A program made the translations under genes and the position numbers. Positions 1-7,474 of a DNA stretch of 16,656 nt are shown here, piece after piece. The notes beneath the pieces were generated by a model. It was not told where the DNA came from. It did not search any database and saw only the letters and a list, made by a program, of their open reading frames with translations. Source of the DNA: Campylobacterota bacterium (GTDB lineage Bacteria; Campylobacterota; Campylobacteria; Campylobacterales; SZUA-545); the NCBI GenBank assembly GCA_030836705.1, contig JAUPLZ010000042.1, forward strand, positions 1-16,656, written 5' to 3'. The first letter of the stretch is position 1. Each line of letters opens with the position of its first letter.

Positions 1-1428
1 ACAGGCGGCGGCGGAGAGAGAAGTTCTATTTCATATAAAAAAGCTATCAAAAAAATAAAAAAAGCTGATTTTTTAGAAAAAAACAAAGACTCTTTAGAGG
101 GAATGGACATTAGAGGCGTTGTGACAAAGCAAAACAAAGGCGGTTTTGTTGTTGAAAGCAACGGTATTGAATTTTTCTTGCCAAAAAGCCTTGCTGCTTT
201 TAAAGAGGGCGATAAGCCAGAGAAAAAAGAGATAAGTGCAAGAGTTGTTAAGTATGACCCAAATACAGACTCTATAATTTTATCAAGACGAACGCTTTTA
301 AATGAAAAAAGAAAAGAAAAAAGAGAAATTCTTAAAAAAATTCTTGATGAAAAAGAGATAATAAGAGGCGAAATCAAGAAAATCAAAAGCTATGGTTTGT
401 TTGTAGATGTAGGCGGCGTAGAGGGTCTTGTCCACTACTCTGAAATTAGCTATAAAGGACCTGTTAACCCATCTTCAATGTATAAAGAGGGTGATATGGT
501 TGATGTTGTCGCTATTGATTATGATAAAAAAACAAAAAAGCTTTCTCTTTCTATTAAAGCTACACAGCCGGATCCATGGAAGGATATAAAAGATCAGTTA
601 GAAGAAGGTGATACAATCACTGTAACTGTAAGCAATGTTGAACCATACGGTGTTTTTGTTGACCTTGGAAATGAGATAGAAGGATTCCTTCATATTTCAG
701 AGCTTTCTTGGGAAAAAAACCTTCAACACCCTTCAGATGTAGTAAAAGTAGGCGATGAGATAAATGCTGAAGTTATTGAGCTTGATATTGAAAATAAAAA
801 ACTTAGAGTTTCTCTAAAAAGATTGCAAGAGAAGCCTTTTAATGAATTTATGAGCTCTTTTAAAGAAGGCGACATAATAAAAGGAAGAATAACTACAACT
901 ACAGATTTCGGAGCGTTTGTAAAAGTTGGCAAAATTGAAGGATTATTGCACAATGAAGATGCTTCTTGGAGCAACAAAAAATGCAAAGATTTATTTAAAC
1001 CGAATGATGAAGTAGAGGTTGTAATTACAAAGATAGATGCAGAAAACGAGAGAGTTTCTTTAAGTAGAAAAAACCTTGAAGATTCTCCTGTAAAAGAGTT
1101 TTCAAAAAAACATAAAATGGGCGAACTTGTTTCCGGTAAAGTTTTGAGTGTCAAAGATTTTGGAGTTTTTGTAAAACTAGATGACGGAGTAGACGGTCTT
1201 ATAAGAGCGGAGGATTTAGCTCCAATGAAGATTGAAGATGTTAAAGAGGGTGAAAATATAGAGGCGGTAATTTCGTCAATTGATAGTCAAAGAAATAAAA
1301 TAAGACTTTCAGTAAAACGCCTTGAAAAACAGCGAGAGAAAAAAGCTCTAAATGAATATAACAATCAAGAAAATGATTCAAACAGTACACTAGGTGATGT
1401 TTTAAAAAATGCTCTAAAAGAGAGCTAA
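1..1428 (+). CDS. rpsA: 30S ribosomal protein S1, 5'-truncated by the window edge
   Basis: S1 binds mRNA at the 30S platform and helps initiation on leaders with weak ribosome binding sites. The frame is open from base 1, so the ATG at 103 is internal and the true start lies before the window; 475 residues are visible. Five S1 (OB-fold) repeats can be read at about residues 35-97, 119-186, 203-273, 290-357 and 374-441 of the visible part. The last four carry the typical YGLFVDVGG / YGVFVDLGN / FGAFVKVG / FGVFVKLDDG cores followed by a GLLH- or GFLH-type segment. The full family protein in this phylum is about 550 residues with six repeats, so only the first repeat is missing. The C-terminus is a charged, flexible tail. 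The stop is one base before the next ATG, indicating co-transcription with the next gene and serA. Identity is very secure. Confidence 0.96.
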   Translation, partial: TGGGGERSSISYKKAIKKIKKADFLEKNKDSLEGMDIRGVVTKQNKGGFVVESNGIEFFLPKSLAAFKEGDKPEKKEISARVVKYDPNTDSIILSRRTLLNEKRKEKREILKKILDEKEIIRGEIKKIKSYGLFVDVGGVEGLVHYSEISYKGPVNPSSMYKEGDMVDVVAIDYDKKTKKLSLSIKATQPDPWKDIKDQLEEGDTITVTVSNVEPYGVFVDLGNEIEGFLHISELSWEKNLQHPSDVVKVGDEINAEVIELDIENKKLRVSLKRLQEKPFNEFMSSFKEGDIIKGRITTTTDFGAFVKVGKIEGLLHNEDASWSNKKCKDLFKPNDEVEVVITKIDAENERVSLSRKNLEDSPVKEFSKKHKMGELVSGKVLSVKDFGVFVKLDDGVDGLIRAEDLAPMKIEDVKEGENIEAVISSIDSQRNKIRLSVKRLEKQREKKALNEYNNQENDSNSTLGDVLKNALKES

Positions 1429-1429
1429 G

Positions 1430-1921
1430 ATGAAAAAAGAAGGTCTCTATCTTTTGATTTTTGGCCTTCTTTTTATTGCTTTCTCAATTTTTTTTACAAT
1501 TAATATTTTTTTAAAGTCAAAAAGTGATTTTTTTGATATTACAATAACAAAAGAAACCAACCAGTCAGTGGCAACTCAAGAGCCATCCGGTTGGTCAAAG
1601 CTTATGAGTGAAAGAAAAAATAGCGAATATCATTATCCGTCAAATGAGATTATGCTTTCTTGGGATCTTGTTGATGCCGATAAAAAAAAAGATACTCTTT
1701 ATAAAGTCACATTTGAAAAACTGGATAAATATCAATATTTTTGTCTTTTGCAGGTTCTGGATAAAAACGGCATTAAGAGATTTATTGAAAAAAATGATGG
1801 TAGTTATAAAATATATCTAAGTCTTCATAGCAAATCCGCCGCTGAAATTTTACTCAAAGAACTAAAAGAGTATGATATAGAGGGAATTATCTCAAAATAC
1901 AAAAGTGAAATCAAATATTAA
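1430..1921 (+). CDS. Single-pass membrane protein of unknown function between rpsA and serA
   Basis: I do not recognise a characterised family. The 163-residue product has a short basic N-terminus (MKKEG), one strong hydrophobic helix at about residues 7-28, then a soluble domain of about 130 residues. That domain is probably periplasmic, because the positive charges flanking the helix are not decisive but no second helix follows. It is mixed alpha/beta, with a conserved-looking aromatic stretch around WDLVD (residues 77-81) and a lysine-rich C-terminal helix. There are no catalytic motifs; the only cysteine is in the segment YFCLLQ. The start follows the rpsA stop by one base, so translation is probably coupled; an AAAAGAGAG stretch in the end of rpsA can act as ribosome binding site. 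A small unknown gene at the same place between rpsA and serA is, as I recall, also found in Helicobacter and Campylobacter, which suggests a conserved lineage gene. Confidence 0.85.
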   Translation: MKKEGLYLLIFGLLFIAFSIFFTINIFLKSKSDFFDITITKETNQSVATQEPSGWSKLMSERKNSEYHYPSNEIMLSWDLVDADKKKDTLYKVTFEKLDKYQYFCLLQVLDKNGIKRFIEKNDGSYKIYLSLHSKSAAEILLKELKEYDIEGIISKYKSEIKY

Positions 1922-1934
1922 AGTGGAGAACAGT

Positions 1935-3518
1935 ATGAAAAAAATCGTTGTATGTGACCATATACATAATGACGGTATAGAAATTTTAAAAAAAGCAAAT
2001 GATATTAATCTTGTTATTGCTTATGATGAGGCAAAAGATGAGCTTTTAAATACTATAGCCGATGCTCAAATCGTTATAACAAGAAGTTCGACTCCCGTAA
2101 ATCAAAAATTTTTGGATGCCGCCAAAGAGCTTCAGGCAATCATAAGAGCGGGTGTTGGTGTTGATAATGTGGATATTGATGCATGCAGCAAAAGAGGAAT
2201 TGTTGTTATGAATATTCCAACTGCTAATACAATTGCGGCGGTTGAGCTTACTATGGCTCACATGCTCTCAAGCGCTAGGTCTTTTCCGTATGCACATTCT
2301 CAATTAAAAGATGAAAGAATATGGAAGAGAGAGAATTGGTATGGAACCGAACTTATGGGTAAAAAGCTGGGTATTATAGGTTTTGGAAATATCGGCAGTC
2401 GCGTGGGTGTAAGATCTAAAGCTTTTGGTATGGAGGTTATTGCATACGACCCTTATATTCACCCTTCAAAAGCTACTGATTTGGGCGCTAAATATACTAC
2501 AAGTTTTGATGATATTTTGGCTTGCGATTATATTACTATCCATACTCCAAAAAACAAAGAAACGACAAACTATATAACAAAAAAAGAGATAGCCAAAATG
2601 AAAGACGGCGTTATACTTATAAACTGCGCAAGAGGCGGTTTGTATAATGAAGACGATTTGTATGATGGCTTAAAATCCGGAAAAATTGCATTTGCTGGGA
2701 TTGATGTTTTTATAAGTGAGCCGGCAACTAGTAATAAACTACTAGATTTGGATAATATCGTTGTTACGCCTCATCTTGGTGCAAACACAAAAGAGTCTCA
2801 AGTAAAAATATCCATTCAATCTGCAACAAATGCCCTTGAAGTTGCAAGAGGAATAAGTTATCCAAATGCTCTAAATCTTCCTATTAAAGAGGGTGAAGTC
2901 GAGGCTTGGGCTGAAAGTTATTTTGAGCTTGCTCAAAGAATAGCTTTTATGGCGGCTCAGCTAAATAAGGGTGTGATAGATTCTATTAAAATAGGAGCAA
3001 CCGGCGAGATTAAAAAATATCTTGATTCGCTAAAAACATTTGCTGCCGTTGGCGCTCTTAGAGAAGCCGTTGGTGAACAAGTAAACTATGTAAATGCTCT
3101 TTTTCTTGCAAACGAGAGAGGAATTGAGATTCACGGCGAAGAGGAAAATATTCAAACTCCTTATAAAAATAGAATTTCAGTTAGAGTCACTACCAATAAA
3201 GATACGATAGTTGTTTGCGGAACAGTTTTTGATGAAGATACGCATAGAATTATTGATATAAACGGTTTTGATATGGATATAAATCCAAAGGGCAAAATGA
3301 TTCTTCTTAAAAATTCAGATGTCCCTGGTGTTATAGGCGATGTCGGAACACTTCTTGGTAAAAACAATGTAAATATTGCTGATTTTAGACTAGGAAGAGA
3401 CAAAAACTCACAAGCAGCTCTTGCTGTGATAATTGTCGACGAAACCGTAAATAAAGAAGTTTTAGAAAAGCTAGCAGCCCTTCCTGCCGCTCTTTCTGTC
3501 TCTTATGTAGAAATTTAA
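1935..3518 (+). CDS. serA: D-3-phosphoglycerate dehydrogenase (long form with ACT domain)
   Basis: Catalyses NAD-dependent oxidation of 3-phosphoglycerate to 3-phosphohydroxypyruvate, the first step of serine synthesis, in the cytoplasm. I choose the ATG at 1935 (527 residues), preceded by GGAGAA at 1925-1930; the in-frame ATG at 1905 would overlap the upstream gene and add ten residues unlike the family. Substrate-binding segments are at residues 1-98 and 290-315. The Rossmann domain has GFGNIG (149-154). The catalytic triad of the D-2-hydroxyacid dehydrogenases is present: Arg233 in NCARGG, Glu262 in SEPA and His280 in TPHLGANTKES. An intervening domain follows at about 320-450, and a C-terminal ACT domain (about 455-527) with VPGVIGDVGTLLGKNNVNIADF, the usual site for serine feedback inhibition. 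Length and architecture fit the roughly 525-residue long SerA class. It is the last gene before a terminator. Confidence 0.96.
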   Translation: MKKIVVCDHIHNDGIEILKKANDINLVIAYDEAKDELLNTIADAQIVITRSSTPVNQKFLDAAKELQAIIRAGVGVDNVDIDACSKRGIVVMNIPTANTIAAVELTMAHMLSSARSFPYAHSQLKDERIWKRENWYGTELMGKKLGIIGFGNIGSRVGVRSKAFGMEVIAYDPYIHPSKATDLGAKYTTSFDDILACDYITIHTPKNKETTNYITKKEIAKMKDGVILINCARGGLYNEDDLYDGLKSGKIAFAGIDVFISEPATSNKLLDLDNIVVTPHLGANTKESQVKISIQSATNALEVARGISYPNALNLPIKEGEVEAWAESYFELAQRIAFMAAQLNKGVIDSIKIGATGEIKKYLDSLKTFAAVGALREAVGEQVNYVNALFLANERGIEIHGEEENIQTPYKNRISVRVTTNKDTIVVCGTVFDEDTHRIIDINGFDMDINPKGKMILLKNSDVPGVIGDVGTLLGKNNVNIADFRLGRDKNSQAALAVIIVDETVNKEVLEKLAALPAALSVSYVEI

Positions 3519-3536
3519 TAAAAAATCTTATAACAG

Positions 3537-3562
3537 GCGATGCAGTTTTAATGCATCGCTTT
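3537..3562 (+). terminator. Intrinsic terminator after serA
   Basis: A perfect 8-bp stem GCGATGCA / TGCATCGC (3537-3544 and 3552-3559) with a 7-base loop GTTTTAA is followed by a short T run (TTTAT). It lies 18 bases after the serA stop and separates the rpsA-serA unit from the efflux operon. Confidence 0.8.
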
Positions 3563-3584
3563 ATCCTTAAAGCTTAAAATTTTT

Positions 3585-3644
3585 CATTAATTATATTTAA
3601 TGAGGTGATAGTTAATTATTTTCCAAACAAATATTTATTATAAT
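3585..3644 (+). promoter_or_regulatory. Putative promoter and operator of the efflux operon
   Basis: TATAAT at 3639-3644 is a perfect sigma-70 -10 hexamer, 31 bases before the tolC-type ATG. The region in front of it is very AT-rich with no convincing -35 box, which is usual in this phylum. An imperfect palindrome at 3585-3602, CATTAA-TTATAT-TTAATG (16 of 18 positions symmetric), sits upstream of it and could be a repressor or activator site. No regulator gene is next to the operon, so the operator role is inference; AT-rich DNA gives such symmetry by chance fairly easily. Confidence 0.45.
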
Positions 3645-3674
3645 TTCAACAAATAAAAAATATTAGGAGAGGTT

Positions 3675-5078
3675 ATGAAGAGATTATTAAAGTCGCTTTT
3701 TTTTCTCGCTACTTTTGCATTTTCAAACGAGAACTTTATCGATGCAAAAACCAAGCTCTCATTAAAAGAGGCAATCGAGATGGTAAAAAGTCAGAATCTT
3801 GAGGTAGAAATAGCAAAAAAAGATTCACAGATTAAAGAGTTTGAATCCAAAATTGCATCAGGAAATAACTGGGGAAAGATTGATTTAAGTCTAACCGGTT
3901 TGCGCTCAAATGACCCAGGGAATGTTTTTGGATTTAAACTTCAAAGCAAAGAAGCCACATTTGATGATTTTGGTTTCGATGAGTTTTTAGTTCCGCTTGG
4001 GGCTATGATGGCGGGGCAACAGGTTGATCAACAAGCGCTTTTGGATATTAAGCCAAAGAATCTAAACGAGCCAGAAGCAAGAGATCACTACGCAACAAAA
4101 ATATCCTACCAAGTCCCTCTTTATACCGGCGGTATGCTTACGCAATATGAAAGGATTACAAAAGCTTTGCATGATATGAGCATGCTAGAAAAAGAGCAGG
4201 TTCAAAATGAAAAAATATATCAAACAAAAAAAAGTTTTTATGATATTTCGCTCCTAGAAAGCTATATAGAAAATCTTGAAAAAATAAATAGCAATATAGA
4301 AAAATTAGAAAACATCGTAAAAACAATGATAGAAGAGGGGTATGCAAAAAAAGTAGATCTTCTTGAAGTGCAGGCGAAAAAAGCAAGTGTTGAGAGAATG
4401 CTAAATCAGGCAAAATTTAATAAGGATTTAGCATATCAGTTTTTGTCTTTTTTGCTGAACAAGGAAGTAAAAGACACAGAAAAGCTTTATGATATAGCGC
4501 CTATGCCGCAAATAAGCGAAGAGGAGATGCTTGAGAGAAATATAAATATCCAAAAAGCAACAACCGGTTATCAGATAACTGACATGGCTATTAAACTTGA
4601 AAAAGCATCTTTTTTGCCGACCGTCGGTGCATTTGCAGAGTATGGAAGTGCTGATGATACTCCGCTTGGCGAGTTTAGCGACCATGCGGCTTACACTATA
4701 GGTGTGCAGGCAAAATGGAATCTTTTTAACGGCGCGATTGATAAAAACAAATACGAAAAAGCGATAGTTGAGAATCTAAAAGTAAAAGCTCAAGTTGAAC
4801 TTGCAAAAAAAGGTACGGCTCTTGAAATTGCAAAGATAAAAACAGAGATAAAAAGCCTAGACTATGAGATAAATAGTTTAAATAAAGAGCTGGAGTTTGC
4901 AAAAGAGGTTTATGAAAACTATCTTGGCAGATATTCAGAAAAACTTGTTTCAATAAATGATGTAATAATAAAACAATCGATGCAAATTGAACATACGCTT
5001 ATGCTGCAAGAGGCAAAAAACAAACGAAACGCAAAAGTATTTAATCTTGAAAAAATATCAAATGGAGTTGAAAAATGA
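3675..5078 (+). CDS. TolC-family outer-membrane efflux channel
   Basis: Forms the trimeric outer-membrane duct of a tripartite pump, taking substrate from the periplasmic adaptor and RND pump encoded downstream. The 467-residue product starts with a basic, hydrophobic signal peptide (MKRLLKSLFFLATFAFS). It then shows two halves of the outer-membrane-efflux-protein repeat, each with long amphipathic, coiled-coil-like helices (for example residues about 30-55, 155-250 and 350-450). Beta-rich segments such as ISYQVPLYTGG and IGVQAKWNLFNG match the membrane strands of TolC/CusC proteins; the ending xLFNGxxDKxKYEKA is typical. There is no lipoprotein-type cysteine at the signal cleavage region. 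The ribosome binding site AGGAGA (3665-3670) is well placed. The gene overlaps the adaptor gene by four bases (ATGA), so it is the first gene of a tightly coupled operon in the order channel-adaptor-pump. Confidence 0.93.
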   Translation: MKRLLKSLFFLATFAFSNENFIDAKTKLSLKEAIEMVKSQNLEVEIAKKDSQIKEFESKIASGNNWGKIDLSLTGLRSNDPGNVFGFKLQSKEATFDDFGFDEFLVPLGAMMAGQQVDQQALLDIKPKNLNEPEARDHYATKISYQVPLYTGGMLTQYERITKALHDMSMLEKEQVQNEKIYQTKKSFYDISLLESYIENLEKINSNIEKLENIVKTMIEEGYAKKVDLLEVQAKKASVERMLNQAKFNKDLAYQFLSFLLNKEVKDTEKLYDIAPMPQISEEEMLERNINIQKATTGYQITDMAIKLEKASFLPTVGAFAEYGSADDTPLGEFSDHAAYTIGVQAKWNLFNGAIDKNKYEKAIVENLKVKAQVELAKKGTALEIAKIKTEIKSLDYEINSLNKELEFAKEVYENYLGRYSEKLVSINDVIIKQSMQIEHTLMLQEAKNKRNAKVFNLEKISNGVEK

Positions 5079-5839
5079 AAATAGTAAAAATTTTGTCTAT
5101 TGTTGCGATGTTTTTGACATCAGTTTTAAATCTATCTGCTGCTGAAATACAATTAAGCGGAAGCGTTATTTCTGATAACCAAAAAATGATAACAAGCAGA
5201 TATATGGGGTTTGTTAAGGAGATAGGGGTTTCAGAGGGTGATATAGTAAAAAAAGGAGAACTTTTATACGAGATAGATTCAAGAGAGATTGATAGCAAAA
5301 AAGAGCAAGCCGAACTTGGCGTGCAGATGTATGAAAATCAATATATGAATGTAAAAATTAATCTTGAAAGACATAAAAGACTTTTTGAAAAAGACATGGT
5401 TTCAAAATATGAGCTTGAAAATTTAGAGCTTGCGGAAAAAAATCTAAAGGCGCAAGTTGAAATTTCAAAAGCACAGCTTGAAGAGGTGATGAATCAATAT
5501 AAATATCTAAAAATCGCCGCGCCAAACGACGGAGTTGTTGTTGCAAAAAATGTAAAAGTCGGCGAGATGGCAATTCCGGGAATGCCGGCAATTGTTTTAT
5601 CTGATTTGAGCAGTCTAAAGATAGAATCCGAAATATCAGAAACAAACCTAAAAGAGGTATCAATCGGAACAAGAGTTACTGTAAGAATACCGTCTAGCGG
5701 CTATGAAGGAAACGGAAAAGTAGCGGCGATTATACCAAGCTCGAATCCAATGACTCATAAATTTAGAATCAAAATATCTTTTGACAATTCAAGAGTAAAA
5801 GCATATCCCGGCATGTATGCAGAAGTTATAATCAAATAA
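5075..5839 (+). CDS. Short periplasmic adaptor (membrane fusion protein, HlyD/RND type)
   Basis: Links the inner-membrane RND pump to the outer-membrane channel. The 254-residue product has a signal peptide ending in LSAAE (cleavage probably after Ala23) and no cysteine, so it is not a lipoprotein. Domains in order: first half of a biotinyl-lipoyl-like fold at about residues 25-70 (VKEIGVSEGDIVKKGELLYEID), a helical hairpin at about 70-140 rich in Lys/Glu (coiled coil), the second lipoyl half (IAAPNDGVVVAKNVKVGEMA, about 145-165), and a beta-barrel domain at about 175-254 ending in YPGMYAEVIIK. It is shorter than typical 350-400-residue adaptors because the C-terminal membrane-proximal domain is missing or minimal. 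It overlaps the channel gene by four bases and is followed nine bases later by the pump gene. Confidence 0.92.
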   Translation: MKIVKILSIVAMFLTSVLNLSAAEIQLSGSVISDNQKMITSRYMGFVKEIGVSEGDIVKKGELLYEIDSREIDSKKEQAELGVQMYENQYMNVKINLERHKRLFEKDMVSKYELENLELAEKNLKAQVEISKAQLEEVMNQYKYLKIAAPNDGVVVAKNVKVGEMAIPGMPAIVLSDLSSLKIESEISETNLKEVSIGTRVTVRIPSSGYEGNGKVAAIIPSSNPMTHKFRIKISFDNSRVKAYPGMYAEVIIK

Positions 5840-5848
5840 AGGGTTATT

Positions 5849-7474
5849 ATGCAAAATAAAATAGAAAATATGCGAGTAACAGATATGGCAGGAAGGCTTG
5901 CTAAAAGTTTTCTTTATAATCCGCTAACTTCCATGCTTGGTGTTTTTTTGATTCTTGTCGGGTATATAGCGCTTGTGGTGACTCCAAGAGAAGAGGATCC
6001 GCAAATAGCAATTTCAGGCGGTTCTATTATGGTTGTGCTTCCGGGGGCGACTCCAAAAGAGGTGGAAAATGTCATTCTAAAACCGCTTGAGAGAAGAATA
6101 AAAGAGATAAACGGAGTGGATAATATAATGAGTATAGCTGCTGAAAATGTAGCTATCATCAATGTAATGTATAAGATTGGCGAAAACAGGGAAGAGTCCA
6201 ATCTAAAACTCTATGATAAGGTTATGCAAAATATGGATCAGCTTCCAAAAGGGGTAATGCAACCTCTTGTAAAGCCGTTTGATATTGATATAGATATTCC
6301 TATTATGACATTTTCTTTTTATCCAAAAGATGAATCAAAAATAGATCAGATTGAGCTATTTCAAAAGGTAAAAGAGATTCAGCATCAAATAAGCGATGTA
6401 GAAAATGTTGCAAAAGTTGAACTAAAAGGTGAGAGAAAAGAGCAGTACAATATTGCAGTAGATCTCGGAAAGCTTTCAGGCTATCATCTGTCGCTTGGTC
6501 AGATTACGCAGGCTTTGGAGTCGTTGGCTGTTAGTATGCCTAGTGCAAAAGGCAGAACTAATAGTAAAGAGCTTGTTGTTTTTGGCGCTAAAAACGCAAT
6601 AGAGTCGGTAGAAGATGTAGAAGAGATAATAGTTGCAAAATATATGAACTCGATTATCCACCTAAAAGATGTTGCAACCGTAACAAGAGGCGTTGATATT
6701 CAAAATTTCTATGGCGCGCAAATAACATATAAAGAAAATGGCGAGTTTGTGCCTCTTAAAGAGCAGATAACCCTTAGTGTTTCAAAGCTAAAAGGGACAA
6801 ATGCGGTTTTTATTGCTGAAGATGTTATGAAAAAGATAGAGGAGATAAAGCCGCAGCTTGAAAAAGACGGAATAGGAGTTATAGTTACTAGAAATTTTGG
6901 CGAAAGAGCCAATGAAGCCGTCAATGAGCTTGTTTTTCATCTTGAGATATCAATAGTTATCATCGCTCTATTGCTTGTTTTTGTTCTTGGATGGAAAGAG
7001 TCTTTGATAGTTACTTTTACTGTTCCCGCTATTTTAGCCATAACTCTTTTTGTGGCATATTTAACAGGGCAGACAATCAACAGAATAACGCTTTTTGCGT
7101 TTCTTTTAAGCCTTGGACTTTTAGTGGATGCGGCTATTATCGTTATAGAAAATATTCATAGACATTTGCACTCGCACGATGCAGCCGATAAAGAACTTGA
7201 TGAGATTGTGGTAGAAGCTACGGACGAAATAGGCGCACCGACAAATGTGGCAACGATAGCAATTATTCTTACAATGGTTCCTATGGCGTTTGTCGGTCAA
7301 ATGATGGGTGAGTTTATGAAACCGATTCCTTATAATGTGCCTGTAGCTCTTTTGGCTTCGCTTGTCATAGCATATATATTTACGCCGTTTTTGGCAAAAA
7401 AACTACTGAAAAAACCAAAGATGCACCACCATCAGCATGGTTTGAAAAATGCTCATGAAAATGGAGATAAGTAA
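5849..7474 (+). CDS. RND efflux pump, N-terminal half (TM1-TM6)
   Basis: This 541-residue protein corresponds to the first half of an AcrB/CusA-like RND pump. It has TM1 at about 28-45, a large periplasmic porter region at about 46-360 (motif PGATPKEVENVILKPLERRI), then TM2 about 366-381, TM3 386-406, TM4 413-436, TM5 466-484 and TM6 494-514. TM4 carries GLLVDAAIIVIEN: Asp427 matches AcrB Asp407, while the next position (AcrB Asp408) is Ala, as in some heavy-metal RND pumps. Histidines cluster on the cytoplasmic side, HRHLHSH (437-443) after TM4 and HHHQH (526-530) near the C-terminus. The product ends after TM6, where single-chain pumps continue through a cytoplasmic linker into TM7. AAAGGG at 5838-5843 is the ribosome binding site. 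The stop codon shares one base with the start of the second half. The two halves must assemble to work (inference). Substrate is unknown. Confidence 0.92.
   Translation: MQNKIENMRVTDMAGRLAKSFLYNPLTSMLGVFLILVGYIALVVTPREEDPQIAISGGSIMVVLPGATPKEVENVILKPLERRIKEINGVDNIMSIAAENVAIINVMYKIGENREESNLKLYDKVMQNMDQLPKGVMQPLVKPFDIDIDIPIMTFSFYPKDESKIDQIELFQKVKEIQHQISDVENVAKVELKGERKEQYNIAVDLGKLSGYHLSLGQITQALESLAVSMPSAKGRTNSKELVVFGAKNAIESVEDVEEIIVAKYMNSIIHLKDVATVTRGVDIQNFYGAQITYKENGEFVPLKEQITLSVSKLKGTNAVFIAEDVMKKIEEIKPQLEKDGIGVIVTRNFGERANEAVNELVFHLEISIVIIALLLVFVLGWKESLIVTFTVPAILAITLFVAYLTGQTINRITLFAFLLSLGLLVDAAIIVIENIHRHLHSHDAADKELDEIVVEATDEIGAPTNVATIAIILTMVPMAFVGQMMGEFMKPIPYNVPVALLASLVIAYIFTPFLAKKLLKKPKMHHHQHGLKNAHENGDK

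Noticed and set aside
103..105. ATG at 103 as the start of rpsA
   Set aside because: The frame is open to base 1 and the upstream residues continue the S1 protein; the gene is cut by the window edge.
1905..1934. Upstream in-frame ATG for serA at 1905
   Set aside because: It would overlap the previous gene, lacks a good ribosome binding site, and adds residues unlike the family; ATG 1935 has GGAGAA in front.
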